A stretch of 64,000 nucleotides of DNA, taken from assembly GCA_014871385.1 (NCBI GenBank), contig CM026426.1, positions 59,682,084 to 59,746,083 of the forward strand. Direction: 5' to 3'. The DNA is from Ceratodon purpureus. Taxonomy: Eukaryota; Streptophyta; Bryopsida; Pseudoditrichales; Ditrichaceae. Below are positions 36,949 to 49,671 of this stretch, piece by piece; positions within the stretch are counted from its first letter, which is position 1, and the number at the start of each line of letters is the position of its first letter. Position numbers and translations under genes: made by a program. The notes under the pieces are model-generated. The model saw nothing but the letters and a program-made list of their open reading frames with translations. It searched no databases and was not told the DNA's origin.

Positions 36949-39900
36949 CTAACACAGTTTTGTAATACATCTGTTGGTTTTTGTGTTAAAAGGGACGTTG
37001 TCACTCTGGTAGTGGTTCTTTAACTTCTGTTTCATGTCCAACACATCCCGAATGTCAAATACATCGGACATCTGCATCAACATAATGCCATGATGTAAGT
37101 ATAAGTACACGGTGTGCCACATAAGATACCTTTATGTCACACAGAGATACCCAAGAATGCGGTAGCCACATACTCTAACAGTGCTACGATTGAATATAAA
37201 ATCCAAAGGGGATTGATGCCCAAACCTCTGTTGTCCAGTCGATGTCGTTTTCCTTTCCCAGAAACGCCATGTATGTGATAACAAAGCATATGACGTAGTA
37301 TCCACACGACCATCCATCGCTTTGTTTGGGGCAACGAACGTGAGTCCAGGCTTTTGCGTCGGTACAAGTATTCCATCTGGGCGATCCTTCCGACTCACCT
37401 ATTGCCATACACCACAACTTGCCTAAATAGTCATGTAGTTTACGACCTCCATGGAAGGTGTTGGAATCTATGGCACCTGAGTCGAACTTGAAGAATCCAG
37501 AGGTCGACAATATTGCTAAGCTCCAGTGAGTACTGTCAACAATGGGAACTATGACTGTCGTACCCTTCATCCGTCTAAATCCTGATTTCTTACTATAAAA
37601 CCTTTGTAGTGCGTCAATTGAGTCATCTTCTTTGATGAGCGTACAAAGGCTAGTTGCTATTAGAGAATTGCACAATAAAACCTCGTTAGGAAGGTATGAC
37701 TGAAACCAAATACAAAAGAAATCCATGAGAGGCGTAGTGAGCAGTCCCTCTTGGGAATCTAGGGCTTTCATGTCCGGAATAGGGCGTAAAATCGTACTGC
37801 CCGAATCAAAAAGGAACTCCAGATGTCCCCTTGTGGTGTCGCCATGCGCCAGTCTTATACGTTCCATCATAAGATGGTAGGCACTGCAATACAGAACGAA
37901 CAGCGTATCTAAGTGTACCAACAACATGTAGTGTAAAATAATAATATGTAGTGCAGAGTAATAAATGGATTTTAAAGAAAAAGTGCACAACTACGGGGCT
38001 CTACAGCCAGAGGAATATTACTTGGATCTTTAAGTGAACATGTATAGAGCAGTGACATATACTACCTACTGTTTACAGTAGGTGAATCCATGGGGGACAT
38101 GAACAGTGCTACTGCTGTGCTCCCAGGTGGGGTCTCCTCCTGGGAAGTTATTGATGTCTGCTCCTCACAGGCCTCATCGGATGAAACCAATTTCAATGAA
38201 CGAATAGGGGAGAGCATTGAACGCACACGACACGGACCTAACCTAAAATCAACATGTGTTGGAGTCTTCCTAAACCAACTTGATCCCGCCCGCATGATTG
38301 GCGGTGATGGGTTCCTTATGTGTAAGGAAAGAAGTTCTCTCTCCCTCAAGGCCCGGTCCTCATCTAGATGCGTCGTATTAGGTATGGTGGAAAGTGTACT
38401 TGCGGCTACCGTTGTAACCATTTCTAAGGACATAGAATGTTGTTGAACTACAGTCTTTCCACTTGGGTCCACAACTTCAAGCGGCATGACATTGGCTGTA
38501 AGGATGGTTTGAGCGGTAATTGTTTCGTTATGTCCAGGGTAACCCAGCTCTCTGAAAGTCCGTTGGAGCTCCTTCTCACGAAGCTCCATAAACTTTCGTA
38601 CAACGCCATTTACGGACTCTCTCAAATCCTCAGGGACTGGTCCTTGATTGTCCAACCCCAACATTGACCACCCGATGTCCACATCCTCGCGTATACATAA
38701 CGACCTTGACATCACCTGTGTTGCAAGAGCAATCACATTTAGTGGCTATTTATATATACGATGGAGAATTACAGCGTTAATGATTGCTATGCAAATGTTG
38801 AAATAATGACCTTACTGAGTGTTTTTACCTCGTCGCAATGAAGGCGCAAAGTTGTAGGATCAGGTGGTCCACGAACCCACCACATGGCCGCAAGCTCGGC
38901 AGAATTTCTTCCTGTTCTGTGTAGGTCCACTATTGCTCGGCGTGCAACACGGTTGAGAAACTGCTCTATCACATGCAGTACGTCGTCCTGGTTCCATCCT
39001 TCAAAGCCCATTAGTCCCAGCATGTCACCCCAGCATCGACGAGGTGGAGCGCAAATTCCTCCAAAAATGCATGGGAAATATGCCCAGCCAATGTCAACAA
39101 CATCTTGGGCACATGCGGAAAGGCATTTTGATTCTACCTCGTCCTTTGCTATAGCAAGTATGTTTTTTCTTGTCATGCCTGTAACTGGATGTGAAATCGG
39201 CGAGCGTCGTCCAAGTGAGATGCGACCATATAACTTGAGGGCACGAACAATATGGGGACACTCCAGTTCCAGCGTCATTGGCTCGAGCTTCACATCCGAC
39301 TGTAGTGCACTGAGTATACAGTCTAACTCTTCCTATGTATGAGACCAAGGACGTGGAGGCATTATTGGAGATCCTTCCTTGCATAAAATTCGGAACATGG
39401 GGGACCATCCCCAATCCCTGTCTTCCAAACGCATTTCTTGCTTGCAGTCGTATAATCGGAGTTGGCCTAGAATATGAGACTTCCGCAAATCCTGTAGTGC
39501 AATATCTGCATTGAGTCGTTTGGAGACGTACAAAATCTTGTCCTTCAGGTACTTCAGATAGTGCTCCAGCTTGGTAAGTTCGTTGGTTCTCCCGTCGTGA
39601 TTTACCAACTCAATATAGGGATTCCATGGCTTCACAGACATCATGACGAAATTCACTTGTTCTTTATGTAGTGCGTCACGATCCCCCAAAACCTGCAATA
39701 CAGAGAGCGTCGCAAATCAGGCATTTCCGCCTGCACTACACGAGTATGTTATGAATAAAGCTAAACAAAACCACAGCAAGTGGGGTCCTACACGCGGGTA
39801 CCTGTGATTCTTTCCATTGTACCCACGGTCCTATAGAAGCATGTATGCGTTCTCCAAGTTCATCTCGTGATTCTAAAATTCGAAGCTCCGCCATGCATTC

Positions 39901-41586
39901 TTCATGGTTGTGTAGGAGTCTGCGATCGATGATAGTGCTAGCCGGTGAATCCTGGATCAGGTGATACAGTCCGGGACTACTCTGTACCTGAGGAGGACGG
40001 CCAATATTAGGGTACGTGTTCTCCACTGTTAGTGAGGCTGCATACCGCTGGGCCTTTTCCAGTACTTCTTCTCGCGTATAGTCAACAGAAAACGTATAAG
40101 ACGATATGGGCGCATCTTCATGCACTACATTAAAGTGGACGGCTCCCATCTGCGACCCAATACGTGGGGAGGTATGAAACCGGGATGTATCCTCATGATC
40201 TGCTGAAGGCAGATTAGTTGTGTTGGGATTGTCTTGCATCCGTGAGAGCACCTCCTCCTCAGCTACTACGTCCTTCTTCCTCTTACGTGTGCCTGCTAGC
40301 GAATTACTCTTCTTCTTCATAGGACCTTTTGGATGTCCTCTGGAATGAGCAGGAGCAACTAGCGACCCTTTGCGATCTCGTTTGGAATACTTCACCCGGA
40401 AAACCGTATCCACTGTATCAGAATATTCTCCGAGGGTCTGCACTACAGTATGGCTATCCTTCGTGAACCTGTCATGCATTATCGTGGTCCTCTCCCTCTC
40501 AACCATCTCCTTTTGTGCGCATTCTTTCTTCTGGTAAAGCTTTGTCACATGTGGCTGTTGCGTAGTGCAAAGTCCCTCTTTCGGTACCTTCTCGTTGGGC
40601 AAGACTACATCCTTACTTGTCCCTCGACTGGTTTCCTTAAGAGACTCCCTAGTCTTTTTGGACTTTGGCTGCACTACACGAGGTACCTGTACCCTCGGGT
40701 TCCAGGGGCGGTGTCCCTCTTCCTCTGGGAACTTCAATCCTCTTTCCTGTAGGATACCTTTGAGCACGTGCTGTTCACTCTGAGTAAATGTTGGATACAT
40801 TTTCAACACTCCAGACCCAACTTCTCTCCACTTATCACACTGGTCCTTATAACGATGATACGAAAGTGTGTTCTTGTCGCTAAAGTCTTCATGACAGTAG
40901 TTGCACCAATAGAAATAGCGCTTCTCGTGCCCAGGGTTCTCGTAGTAGTGATAACGGCAGGTGTAGTGCGCCTCAACTACGAGATCCTTGTATTCCTGCT
41001 CAGTATATAGACATGCGCACGGCACTCTACCTTGCTTTAACTCTGCTCTATAGACCCTCTCACCTCCAACCTCATACCCCTGCAACGTAAAGCAAAGGCC
41101 TTCAGAGACCGTAACAACAACTTCTGGTACAATCACAAGTGCAGAATACAACGAAGTGCCTCATGATATTCTACTGACTATGACGTACCTCTTGCAAACC
41201 TTGCACTCCATTTAGCAATAGCGTCTTCCACGTTGCAACTCCAAGCCCGTCTATAATCCGCTTATCCTCGTTCACAATCAACTTATCATCCTCAGGGAAT
41301 TGAATTCTAGGACCTGTCACACCCACACCTAGAAAAGATATGGAGCCTGTACTCATGGCTGGGGGCAAATGTGGTCTACTGTCAGCTGTAGCTCCGCTAC
41401 AGCTCACACCCTGTTTGGGACGTCCCGGCACATGTTTTTTGAAGACAAGGTCTGTATCTGTAGATGCATCGTCGTCTTCTTCTACACTGTTTCGCAGCCC
41501 CAACAACGGTTCAATAGCTTCGTCAATACTAGTTTCTCCTACAACGACCTGTTGAGACCTTGCCCTCGTAACTCTGCGGTTGTTAT
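36949..41586 (-). pseudogene. Zinc-finger/Ulp1 accessory gene, copy 1 (one in-frame stop)
   Basis: Exons are 41189-41586, 39802-41079, 38829-39692, 38066-38715, 37226-37883 and 36949-37071, all GT-AG. The first starts mid-codon, so a 5' exon is missing (perhaps 42.0-42.3 kb). A C2HC finger lies at 40837-40908 (C-x2-C-x12-H-x5-C, WCNYCHEDFSDKNTLSYH). A basic linker and a helical middle (CAQDVVDIGWAYFPC, GFEGWNQDDVL) follow. The C-terminal Ulp1/C48 peptidase has His (37526-37528, STHWSLAI), Asp (37491-37493, FKFDSG) and Cys (37304-37306, SDGWSCGYYV). TAG at 39333-39335 interrupts WSHT/EELD where copy 2 has Glu. C48 enzymes cleave SUMO-like tags; transposon versions are known from Kaonashi-type MULEs. 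Exact TGTAGTGCA-type sites lie inside several exons. Confidence 0.75.
37226..37883 (-). other. Ulp1 (C48) peptidase exon of accessory gene copy 1
   Basis: The exon encodes the whole catalytic triad in the canonical order His-Asp-Cys, with Gln (PKQSDGWSC) a few residues before the Cys as in other C48 enzymes (oxyanion-hole Gln). The exon joins upstream in phase 2 (AG|TGC) and downstream to the short last exon (MSDVFDIRDVL). The fold should be catalytically competent if expressed. Confidence 0.75.
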
Positions 41587-42359
41587 CTATAAAACCCCAA
41601 AAAAAGAAAACAACAAACAAAAAACCCCGGAATCAGTAGAGTGTTGTTCTATAGAAAAACGAAATTGAAAAAAACCTGATAGAGTATGAGGACATCACTA
41701 CGACTCATAGAATTCTATCACGTGTTTCTGCAACTGTATTCCGGTCTCCACCTCACTATCTGTATGAGAATCCTCAGCATTCACCCCTGACCCTAATCCA
41801 ATAGCAGAAGGACTTCATATGCAAGTTATGGCTACAAATCTCAATACCCAACACTTATATCTACACTTATACTGTGTTTCTTCCCAAAACGGACACTGAA
41901 AATGCCTCACCAGAACAACCCACTTGCAAAAAAACAAGCTACACTCAAAACGAGATACAAATGCACACTCATCCCTAACCCCTGCTCTCTGAACTTGTAG
42001 GACTCACCTGATTCCATCTCGTCGTCTTACTCTCTACCAAGAACTCTGCCACAACCATCGCCGTGCCTCTCACCCTTCCCAATCGATGAAACGCCAGAAA
42101 TTACACCCATGATTGTAGGATCGCACCAAGATTCCGCAGGTTCCAACACCTCCCCCAACATGCCATCGTCCCTACAAAATGAAGTCGACCCACATCCTCC
42201 TTGCAAAAGTTTCGACTCATGTCTACAATGAGGAGACCACGTCCTTTATAGCTAAGAAGGCCTTGATACAGAACACGGGAGGAGCAGCACACGTGTGCCT
42301 GCGGACCATATGAAGTGGACTCTAGCCGAGACAGGCGGTGGCCGCGGCTCTAAAACTGA
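41587..42359 (-). other. 5' region of accessory gene copy 1
   Basis: A first exon is expected here because the exon at 41189-41586 begins mid-codon. A candidate on the minus strand reads MLGEVLEPAESWCDP at about 42.1 kb; another frame gives a 63-codon ORF (42101-42292). Neither can be chosen from the sequence alone. No TGTAGTGCA site is present. Confidence 0.35.
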
Positions 42360-44560
42360 ACGATCACCCTAAGCATTACCATGCTAGAAATTATTTATCC
42401 AGCATGGTGTAACTTCGAAGTGGATGGCTCTTTAAAAAATTAGAGAACTCAAAAATTAAATATTGTATAAACGTATTAAGATATTTACTAATTGAAAGAT
42501 TATTTAAGTAATTCATGTTTTTAACCATGTTATAATTTATTTTTCTTAATACAAATAAGACCTGTTGTAAGCAATACATTTCCTAATCCTTCTACCTATT
42601 TCTTCGCATCATTTAAAGTTTCCCCCTTACCTAGGAGAAATAACGCACTATCCTAATACTTTATTTTTAGTTATTGTAAATTTATAAGGCATATGCTAAT
42701 CCTTCATTGAATCTTGCCTTGTTCGACCACGTAATTTTAATTATGTTTCCTTGTCTTCTCCTCTATTAATTTGCATCTCTTCTATTTTTTTCTTAATTTA
42801 GTTTCTTACTCTAATTCAATGCTTCACATTGTTCTTATTTTTTTTACTTTCATTCCTTCTTTACTTCTTATGAAGATCACACATTGCATTTTTTTTTATT
42901 TTAAATATATTCACTTTGTTTATTCAGCCTTTTGTTTTTTGTGTCCTCCAAAAACCTTATCTTATATTTCATAATATTCCTTGATTTACATATATAATCT
43001 ATTTAATTAATCAATTTTCTATATATGTCTTTGTATTTTCCATGATATGCATCTCGGAAATTTATATTATTATTGCAATTATTTATATGTCTAAATCATA
43101 TAATTTTATATTTTACCATTTGATGTTTTTTATGATTATCTCTATTGCAAATGTTTTTTTTTTTTTTTTTTTTTTTTTTTGTTTTTTCTTCAATTTTTTT
43201 GCGATTTTCACTTTGCACATTGACCTTTTTTCCTTTATCTCTTAATTTAAATCGTTTAATTTCATATTTCAAATTTTTTTATTTTATTTTCCAAATCTCA
43301 CTACATCTACATTTTTTATTTTTATTCATCCTTGTTTCGTTATTCCTTACGTTCCAATCTCAGCTTACTTACTTATTACTTTTTTCCATTCGGTGATATT
43401 CTCACCTTGTGCATCCATCCTTCAATCTTCTTAATTACGTTCCACTTATCTATATACGGTGTATGTATTTGATGTTTTTATTATTTATTTAATATGTTAT
43501 CATCCTCATATTTTGAATTTTTGGGTTTTTATTTACTTCTCGTAATTTATTATTCTCTTTAATCCCTAAACCTTATTCATTATGGCATTAAACATTTTAT
43601 CTTTAAATAATATATATATTTTGTTTTAATCTTTAAATTGTGACCGACCAATTATTTTTATTTTTATTTTTAAATATTGTGTTTATTTTTTCTATTATCT
43701 AATTCTCTTCTTTTAGTTTACCTTAGTTTCTTTCGATCAATTTTTATCATGCCTAGCTTTCTTCATTTGTTTTATTTGTTTTTGAGCATGTATGTTTCTC
43801 CAGTTTAATAAGTTTTCTTTATTCATGTATATTGTATTTTTTTATTGCATTAACATAGAGTCTTTATATTTTAAATGTATTCACTAAAATTTCACATCTG
43901 AACATTATATTTTATTTTCTCTGTTTCAATTTTAATCTACTATCTACAAGCCTTTTATTTTTAAATAATAATTTTATTTGATTCATTTATTTTCCTTCTT
44001 CTATTATTATCGTTCATGATATTCATTGATTTACACATTTTATTTTATTTTTAATTTACTCCACAGTGGTTTAGAAACTATTTTCTTGTATTTCTTTCTT
44101 CTTCTTCTAATACGTTTGATATATTTCTCATTTCAATGTTTATTTTTTAATTCCATTTTTTTTTAATAAAAAAATCTTAATATTGTAATTCTGTATATCT
44201 AAAATCATTCACTTATTACTTCCTCTTACTCGATATTCATCCATTCAAAATCCACTGTCGTTTAATCCTTTTATAATTGACTTCCTTCTGCAATACACAT
44301 CCTTCCCTTTTATATCCTCATGTATTTCCTTAACACCTTTTTCCCATTTCTTATTTGTTTTCCATAGTGGTTGTTTGTTTGCTTCAAAATGTGTTACGTC
44401 AGTATCCGTATAGTTTGTTTAATTATTTCACTTTTTTTTATTTCTGAAATTTGAATGTTCTCACTCAATATACTGGTTGCGGAAAAATAACTAAATAATT
44501 TAAAAGCCACAATCAAAATGTACAGTTAAAAAGTTACACAAAAATTTACCCCTCGAAATT
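42360..44560. repeat. T-skewed AT-rich block between the two accessory genes
   Basis: This is about 2.2 kb of very AT-rich sequence with a marked excess of T over A on the plus strand, including a run of about 30 T at 43153-43181. Open frames in it (for example 42771-42974 and 43145-43396) encode only Phe/Leu/Ile-rich strings and are compositional artefacts. There is no tandem periodicity that I can see. Its edges are fairly abrupt against the mixed composition on either side. Confidence 0.7.
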
Positions 44561-44662
44561 TACATCTGACCCTTGAAAATGGCGGCATTTCAAAATTTCT
44601 TGCATCTATACACTACATAAATTATCACTCCTACGATGATTGTACACTTCATCAACAACCTC

Positions 44663-47600
44663 CTAAAATCCAACAGATACACTACATCTGCGTCGACCTG
44701 CCTTTCCGCTACTCAATGCAAAGACTATAGCTTCCTTCAATCCCTTCCGTAGTACAAAAATCTCGTTGTGCTCGAAACAGTCCGACATCTGCAAACATAA
44801 TCGAAACATTAATATTATGTTGTATATCAAACGAAGAGACCCTAATCCAGAGTTGTGCTCTTCGTAAACTGACAAATATCCAAAGCACTAAACTCAGCAC
44901 AGCACAATACTCGATATACACTACATGACTACATTCACTACAACACTACAATCATTCAAGTAGTCCATAGAGCAGGTTACTTACATCACCCTCCCAATCC
45001 CTCTCGTTGGCGGTGGTTTGCTTCAAGTACGAACTCAACATCACAATATAGCACCCTACATAGAATCCACATGTCCAATCGTCTGGTTGCTGTGGACATT
45101 TGACATGGACCCATGACTGAATAGAGGACGCCCGCTTCCACTGAGGAGTACCCGGTCCATGTCCATTGGCCATGCACCACAACTTTGCCATTGCCACGTG
45201 GAGACATTGTGGCCCATGAAAGTTTGGATTTGTGTGATAACCTGAATCAAACTTGTAGAAGCCCTCGTCTGATATCACCGCCAAACTCCAGTGCCTGCAA
45301 TCAAATACTGGTATGAACAGTATCTTGTCCTGAAAATTAGCAATGTAAGGGTTGTCCTCATAAAATCCACGTAGTGCGTGTTGTGAGACAGATCGATTTG
45401 TAAGGATTCTTAGTGACACTGCAAAATCGGTCTTGCAGATAAGTACGCCAGGAGGTGTATCACCCTCAACCCACTTAGCAAACCAATCCATCAATGGAGG
45501 ACTCAATCCCATCCCAGATAGATCCAGTATCTCCATGTCTCCATCCTCGGTCAGCCTGATCTTCTCATCGCCAAAACAGAAGTCAAAGTATCGTCCTCTC
45601 ACACGGCCATCTTCTAGAGAGATTTGGTCCATTGGGAGATTGAGTAAGCTGCAATAATAGAAACCCTTTATTTATACAATGCGCATGTTCAGATCCAGAA
45701 AAATGCCACAGGGAGCAAGTAGCTACTTGACCTATACCGCACTACAGATTTCCTTAGCACTACTTCTTTGGACCAAACGACAATTGAAGCAGTAAACACT
45801 ATGCTACTCCTCATGAAGTAGCAGACATAGGAATTGTAGGGCTACACTACCTACTAGGTGTGTGGACCTCTTCGGTAGCAGGTCCATGCACTACATCAGC
45901 AGCACTTGCAGCCTCCTTGTTCGCAGGTTCCTCCTCTCTTCTGAGAACATTTTGGCTTGCCAATGCTGCCCCTTGAATGTCTCCTTCAACCATTGCAGAG
46001 GCAACGTCTCCAAATGAACCCTCGTCTCCATGATCAAAGTCCAGTACCCGCATGGGTGTATGACATGTACCTGAGCCTTGACCAAGCATAACTTGAAGGT
46101 GATACGGAGTCTTGCGGTGCCATTGTGTACAACCATCCTCCATAACCACCGGCCTTGGCATCTTTATGTGCTCGCAAAGGAGACGTCTCTCCCTGTCCTC
46201 TGTACCAACATCTGGAGAGATCTCAATTTGAGACCAATCTAACTGTTGTGTAAACTGAGAGCCCACAATCTGGGACATCTGAGGAATCTCCAGATGATCC
46301 AAGTTTACAGGACTGCTCATCGACCTTGGCTCCGAAGCTCCTCCATCAGAATATCCAAGAAGCTTGAATGTTATGTCTTGTTCCTTGCAGTGCAACTCCG
46401 TAAGTACGTCGACGACCTTCTCTACACATGGTCTTAGATTCTCCGGCGGTGGCCCTTGATTCTCCAACCCAAGCATAGACCAACCCAAGTCGACGTTTTC
46501 TCCCAAGATAAACACCCTAGAAAACACCTGAAACCTCCCACCCAATACAATATTCAAGTAAGCCTCACATTCACCCTAAACTGGGCTGCACTACAACTCT
46601 CTCATACTAAGGTAGATGTGCATTCTAGGCATTTAAAGCACTTACAAGACTCAATGCAAGAGCACGTCCAAAAAAAAAAACGCCAAATTCGAATGTAGCT
46701 CACCTCCTCACACTGCAGTCGTAGTGCACAGACATCCTCTGGTGGAGGGGTGTACCACATTGCAGCCACATCGGATCGATGCTCATCAATCCGATACAGA
46801 TCTACAAGGGCACGACGAGCTATCTTTCGAAGAAAAAGTTCGACCTTCTCCAGCACAGGATCCTGGCTCCACCCTTCGAAACCCATCAATGCAACCATGT
46901 CGGAGCATGACATAGACCTTGGTTCTGTAGTTTTCCTGAATGTGCATGGAAAATAAGCAAATCCAATGTCAACCACGTCTTGGGCACATATGGACAATCG
47001 CCGTGACTCCACTACATTTTCAGCAATCTCCAGGAGCTTTGGCCTGGTTACACCCTTCACTGGGTGTGCTAGTGGTACACCGCGTCCCTCTATCATTCTA
47101 GTGTATAGTTTTAACGCACGCACTACATGTGGGCATTCGGACTCAAGACTAGACCTGTTAGTCCCTACCTCCTCCCCTAAAACCCGCATGATCTCCTGTA
47201 GCTCTTCCTCAGTATGCTTCCAAGGTCGTTGTGGTCCGGTACTTGGGAGGTCCCTGATAAGGGCCTGATAGATAGGCGACCACGACCAAAGCCTCTCCTC
47301 TACTGCATAGGCTTCCTCCTTTGTCTCCAATTCCTTCAACGCTTTTTGTATGTGCGAGTCTCGTGCTTCTTGTAATGCACCATCTACATATACCTGGTAC
47401 TCCCGAAGCTGCTGAGTGTACTCCAGATACAACTTAAGCTTCTTTAGTTCGTTGTCTCTGCCCATCTTGTCTTCCATCGCACGATATGGGTTCCAACAGC
47501 TTGTAGCACAGTGTACAAAAGACTGCATTTGCTCTTCATTGGGAAAGGTGGCCATGTCATCCTTCAGAGCACGGGGAACGGTCTCAGTGCAAATACATAA

Positions 47601-49564
47601 GTCAACCATCACAAATTGTGCTACACTACATCAACTCAGTATAGTTGTGCACTACATTAACTTACTGTAGCTTCATTAGTTAGGAAGTTAGCGATTTACT
47701 TACCACTCTTGCTAGGCGCCATTGTACCCAGTGACCTAGCGCTGAGATTATCTTCTCTGATAGTTTCCCATTACGTTCCATGCTGGTAAGGTGCTCCATG
47801 CATTGGATAGGCTGCATCAACAAGTCCTTCTCCACTACACTGATAGGTCCTTCACTGAGTAGGTAGTATAGGCCCGGCATAGGCACAGACTCTGGGGCAT
47901 CACGAAGATCCCTAACATCATTGATAGTAAGGAGGTCTGCTTCACGCTGAGCCTCTCGAAGTACCTCATCGCGTCTCTTACTTGATATGTGCGATACTGG
48001 TGAGCAAGAGGTGGTGGGTAAATGGAGACCGTTATCTGCCATGGCCTCTTGAACCTCGCCTTGGTCCTATGTCATTACAACGTTATCCTCCATGTCTTCC
48101 TCACCTTCATCATAGATCAGATTTCTAGGTTTCACACGGAAATGTTGATGGTCGTCCCCTGTTCCTTCAGAATGTGCAACATTCAGTATGCACTGTGCCA
48201 CTGCTTCTCTAGGACTATCAAACTCTTTGTCTGACTCCCCTAAGTCGATAGCGTTCCCTGAAATCCCCGCACTACCTGAATCCACCCTTGTCTTCTTCCT
48301 ACTCCTGGTTTCACGTACCGACTGCAGCCGCCTCATACTCTTTCTCCTTGTCTCGAGCCCGTCTCTTTCGCTACCATCCCTTGTACTCTGCGACCCTGTC
48401 CTCGACCTTCTCCTCTTATTCCCGCTACCTCCTCCCACATCGGTTGTAGTGTCCGCCGAGGATTTGTGAGCAAAGTTTGGAAGGTCGGGAGAACTTACCA
48501 CAGTATTCTTCATCCTTCTTGGACGCATCGAAGGTGCATGTAGTGCATCGGATCTGCGGCTTTTGGTGTGGCTCTTGTCCCCTCTGCTACCTATAACCCC
48601 TGTTCCCCTTTCACCCCCTCTACTCCTCGAAGTTGACCCTAAACCATCTCCATGTGCTCCAGTTGGATTTGCCGCCCCCTCTTGTCGTGGAGCCCAAGGC
48701 TGGGACCCTGACTTAGCTGGGAACTTGAGCCCGCACTCAGCTAGTATGGTCTCAGCAGCCTTGGTATCGCTAGGTTTGAATGTTGGATACATCTTCAAAA
48801 TCCCTCCCTTACCATTCTTCATCCTCCTCCATTCTATGCACTGATTTCTGTGGCGGTGATAGGACAGTGCATTCTTGTCGGAGAAGTCTTCATTGCAGTA
48901 TAGACACCAGTACCATCTTCTTCTATCCTTCCCCTCGATAACATGGTAGACGTGATATCTGCAGTTGTAATGGGCTTCTACTACCAGGTCTTTGTACTCC
49001 TGCTCCGTAAACAGACATACACATGGCTCACGGCCGTGAGTGAGAGTGCACCGATACAGATTCTCACCTTTCACCTTTGCCCCATGTACTAAACCCACTG
49101 GCCCATTCAACACTATGTCCCACCACTTTTCAAATCCTAACTCTGCAATAAGCCTGAAATCCTTGTTCACCCTAATGCTACCAAGCTCTCTGCCCTCTTC
49201 ATACTCAGGACCAGTTATTCCAATACCATACCCCTCGATTTGTGTATCAGAAATTGTTCCCACTTTGTGCCTCTCCGTGCTGCCCTGTCCATCGCTGATC
49301 ATTTCTTCGTCCCCCCCACCCTCCATTGTCCCTCTGACCTCGTACCTGTAGAACTATTCCCTTCAAATCTTGCTCCCAGTTACTACTACCCTGCTCCCTG
49401 CGCCAGATTGTTCCTACTAAGTGTCCCCAGCTTGTATCACTTCCACAGATCCATTCCACAATGTATTCCCGATTAGCTATCTTCTTCAAATTATCAACCT
49501 TGACAGCATACCTGATATCCGAAATTCTTTGAGATGCTCCAGTACCAACCCCAACATCTTCCAT
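44663..49564 (-). pseudogene. Zinc-finger/Ulp1 accessory gene, copy 2 (one in-frame stop)
   Basis: This is a tandem paralogue of the 36.9-41.6 kb gene in the same orientation. Exons run 49564-49346 (probable), about 49320 to 47704, about 47590 to 46704, 46527-45851, 45648-44985 and 44788-44663. Lengths of the last three differ from copy 1 by multiples of three. The C2HC finger is at 48838-48909 (WCLYCNEDFSDKNALSYH). The Ulp1 triad is His 45291-45293, Asp 45246-45248 and Cys 45069-45071 (DDWTCGFYVGC). TAG at 48067-48069 splits VVMT/DQGEV; the frame is open on both sides. The intron that copy 1 has at 41080-41188 is absent here (NGPVGLVHGAKVKGEN is continuous). Substrate and partners are unknown; a role with the TGTAGTGCA family is inferred from the shared motif. 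Confidence 0.75.
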
Positions 49565-49671
49565 CCCCTACCATGATCGCAACACAACTCTGTCGCCACT
49601 TCTTCGGGTTGACATCCAGCATTAATCAGACATCTACGAACTCTGGAATTCGCAATCCTTACATTTCGCAC
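49486..49671 (-). CDS. Possible alternative first exon of accessory gene copy 2
   Basis: A 61-codon frame (RVRRCLINAGCQPEEVATELC ...) overlaps the start of the 49346-49564 exon in another frame. It may be the true first exon, spliced at a GTATGC donor near 49515 (after EFRIS), or it may be chance. The matching part of copy 1 is too diverged to decide. Confidence 0.3.
   Translation of the reverse strand: MRNVRIANSRVRRCLINAGCQPEEVATELCCDHGRGWKMLGLVLEHLKEFRISGMLSRLII

Noticed and set aside
42771-43396. Phe-rich ORFs that resemble membrane proteins
   Set aside because: They follow from the T-rich composition of the AT-rich block; no start context, paralogue or motif supports them.
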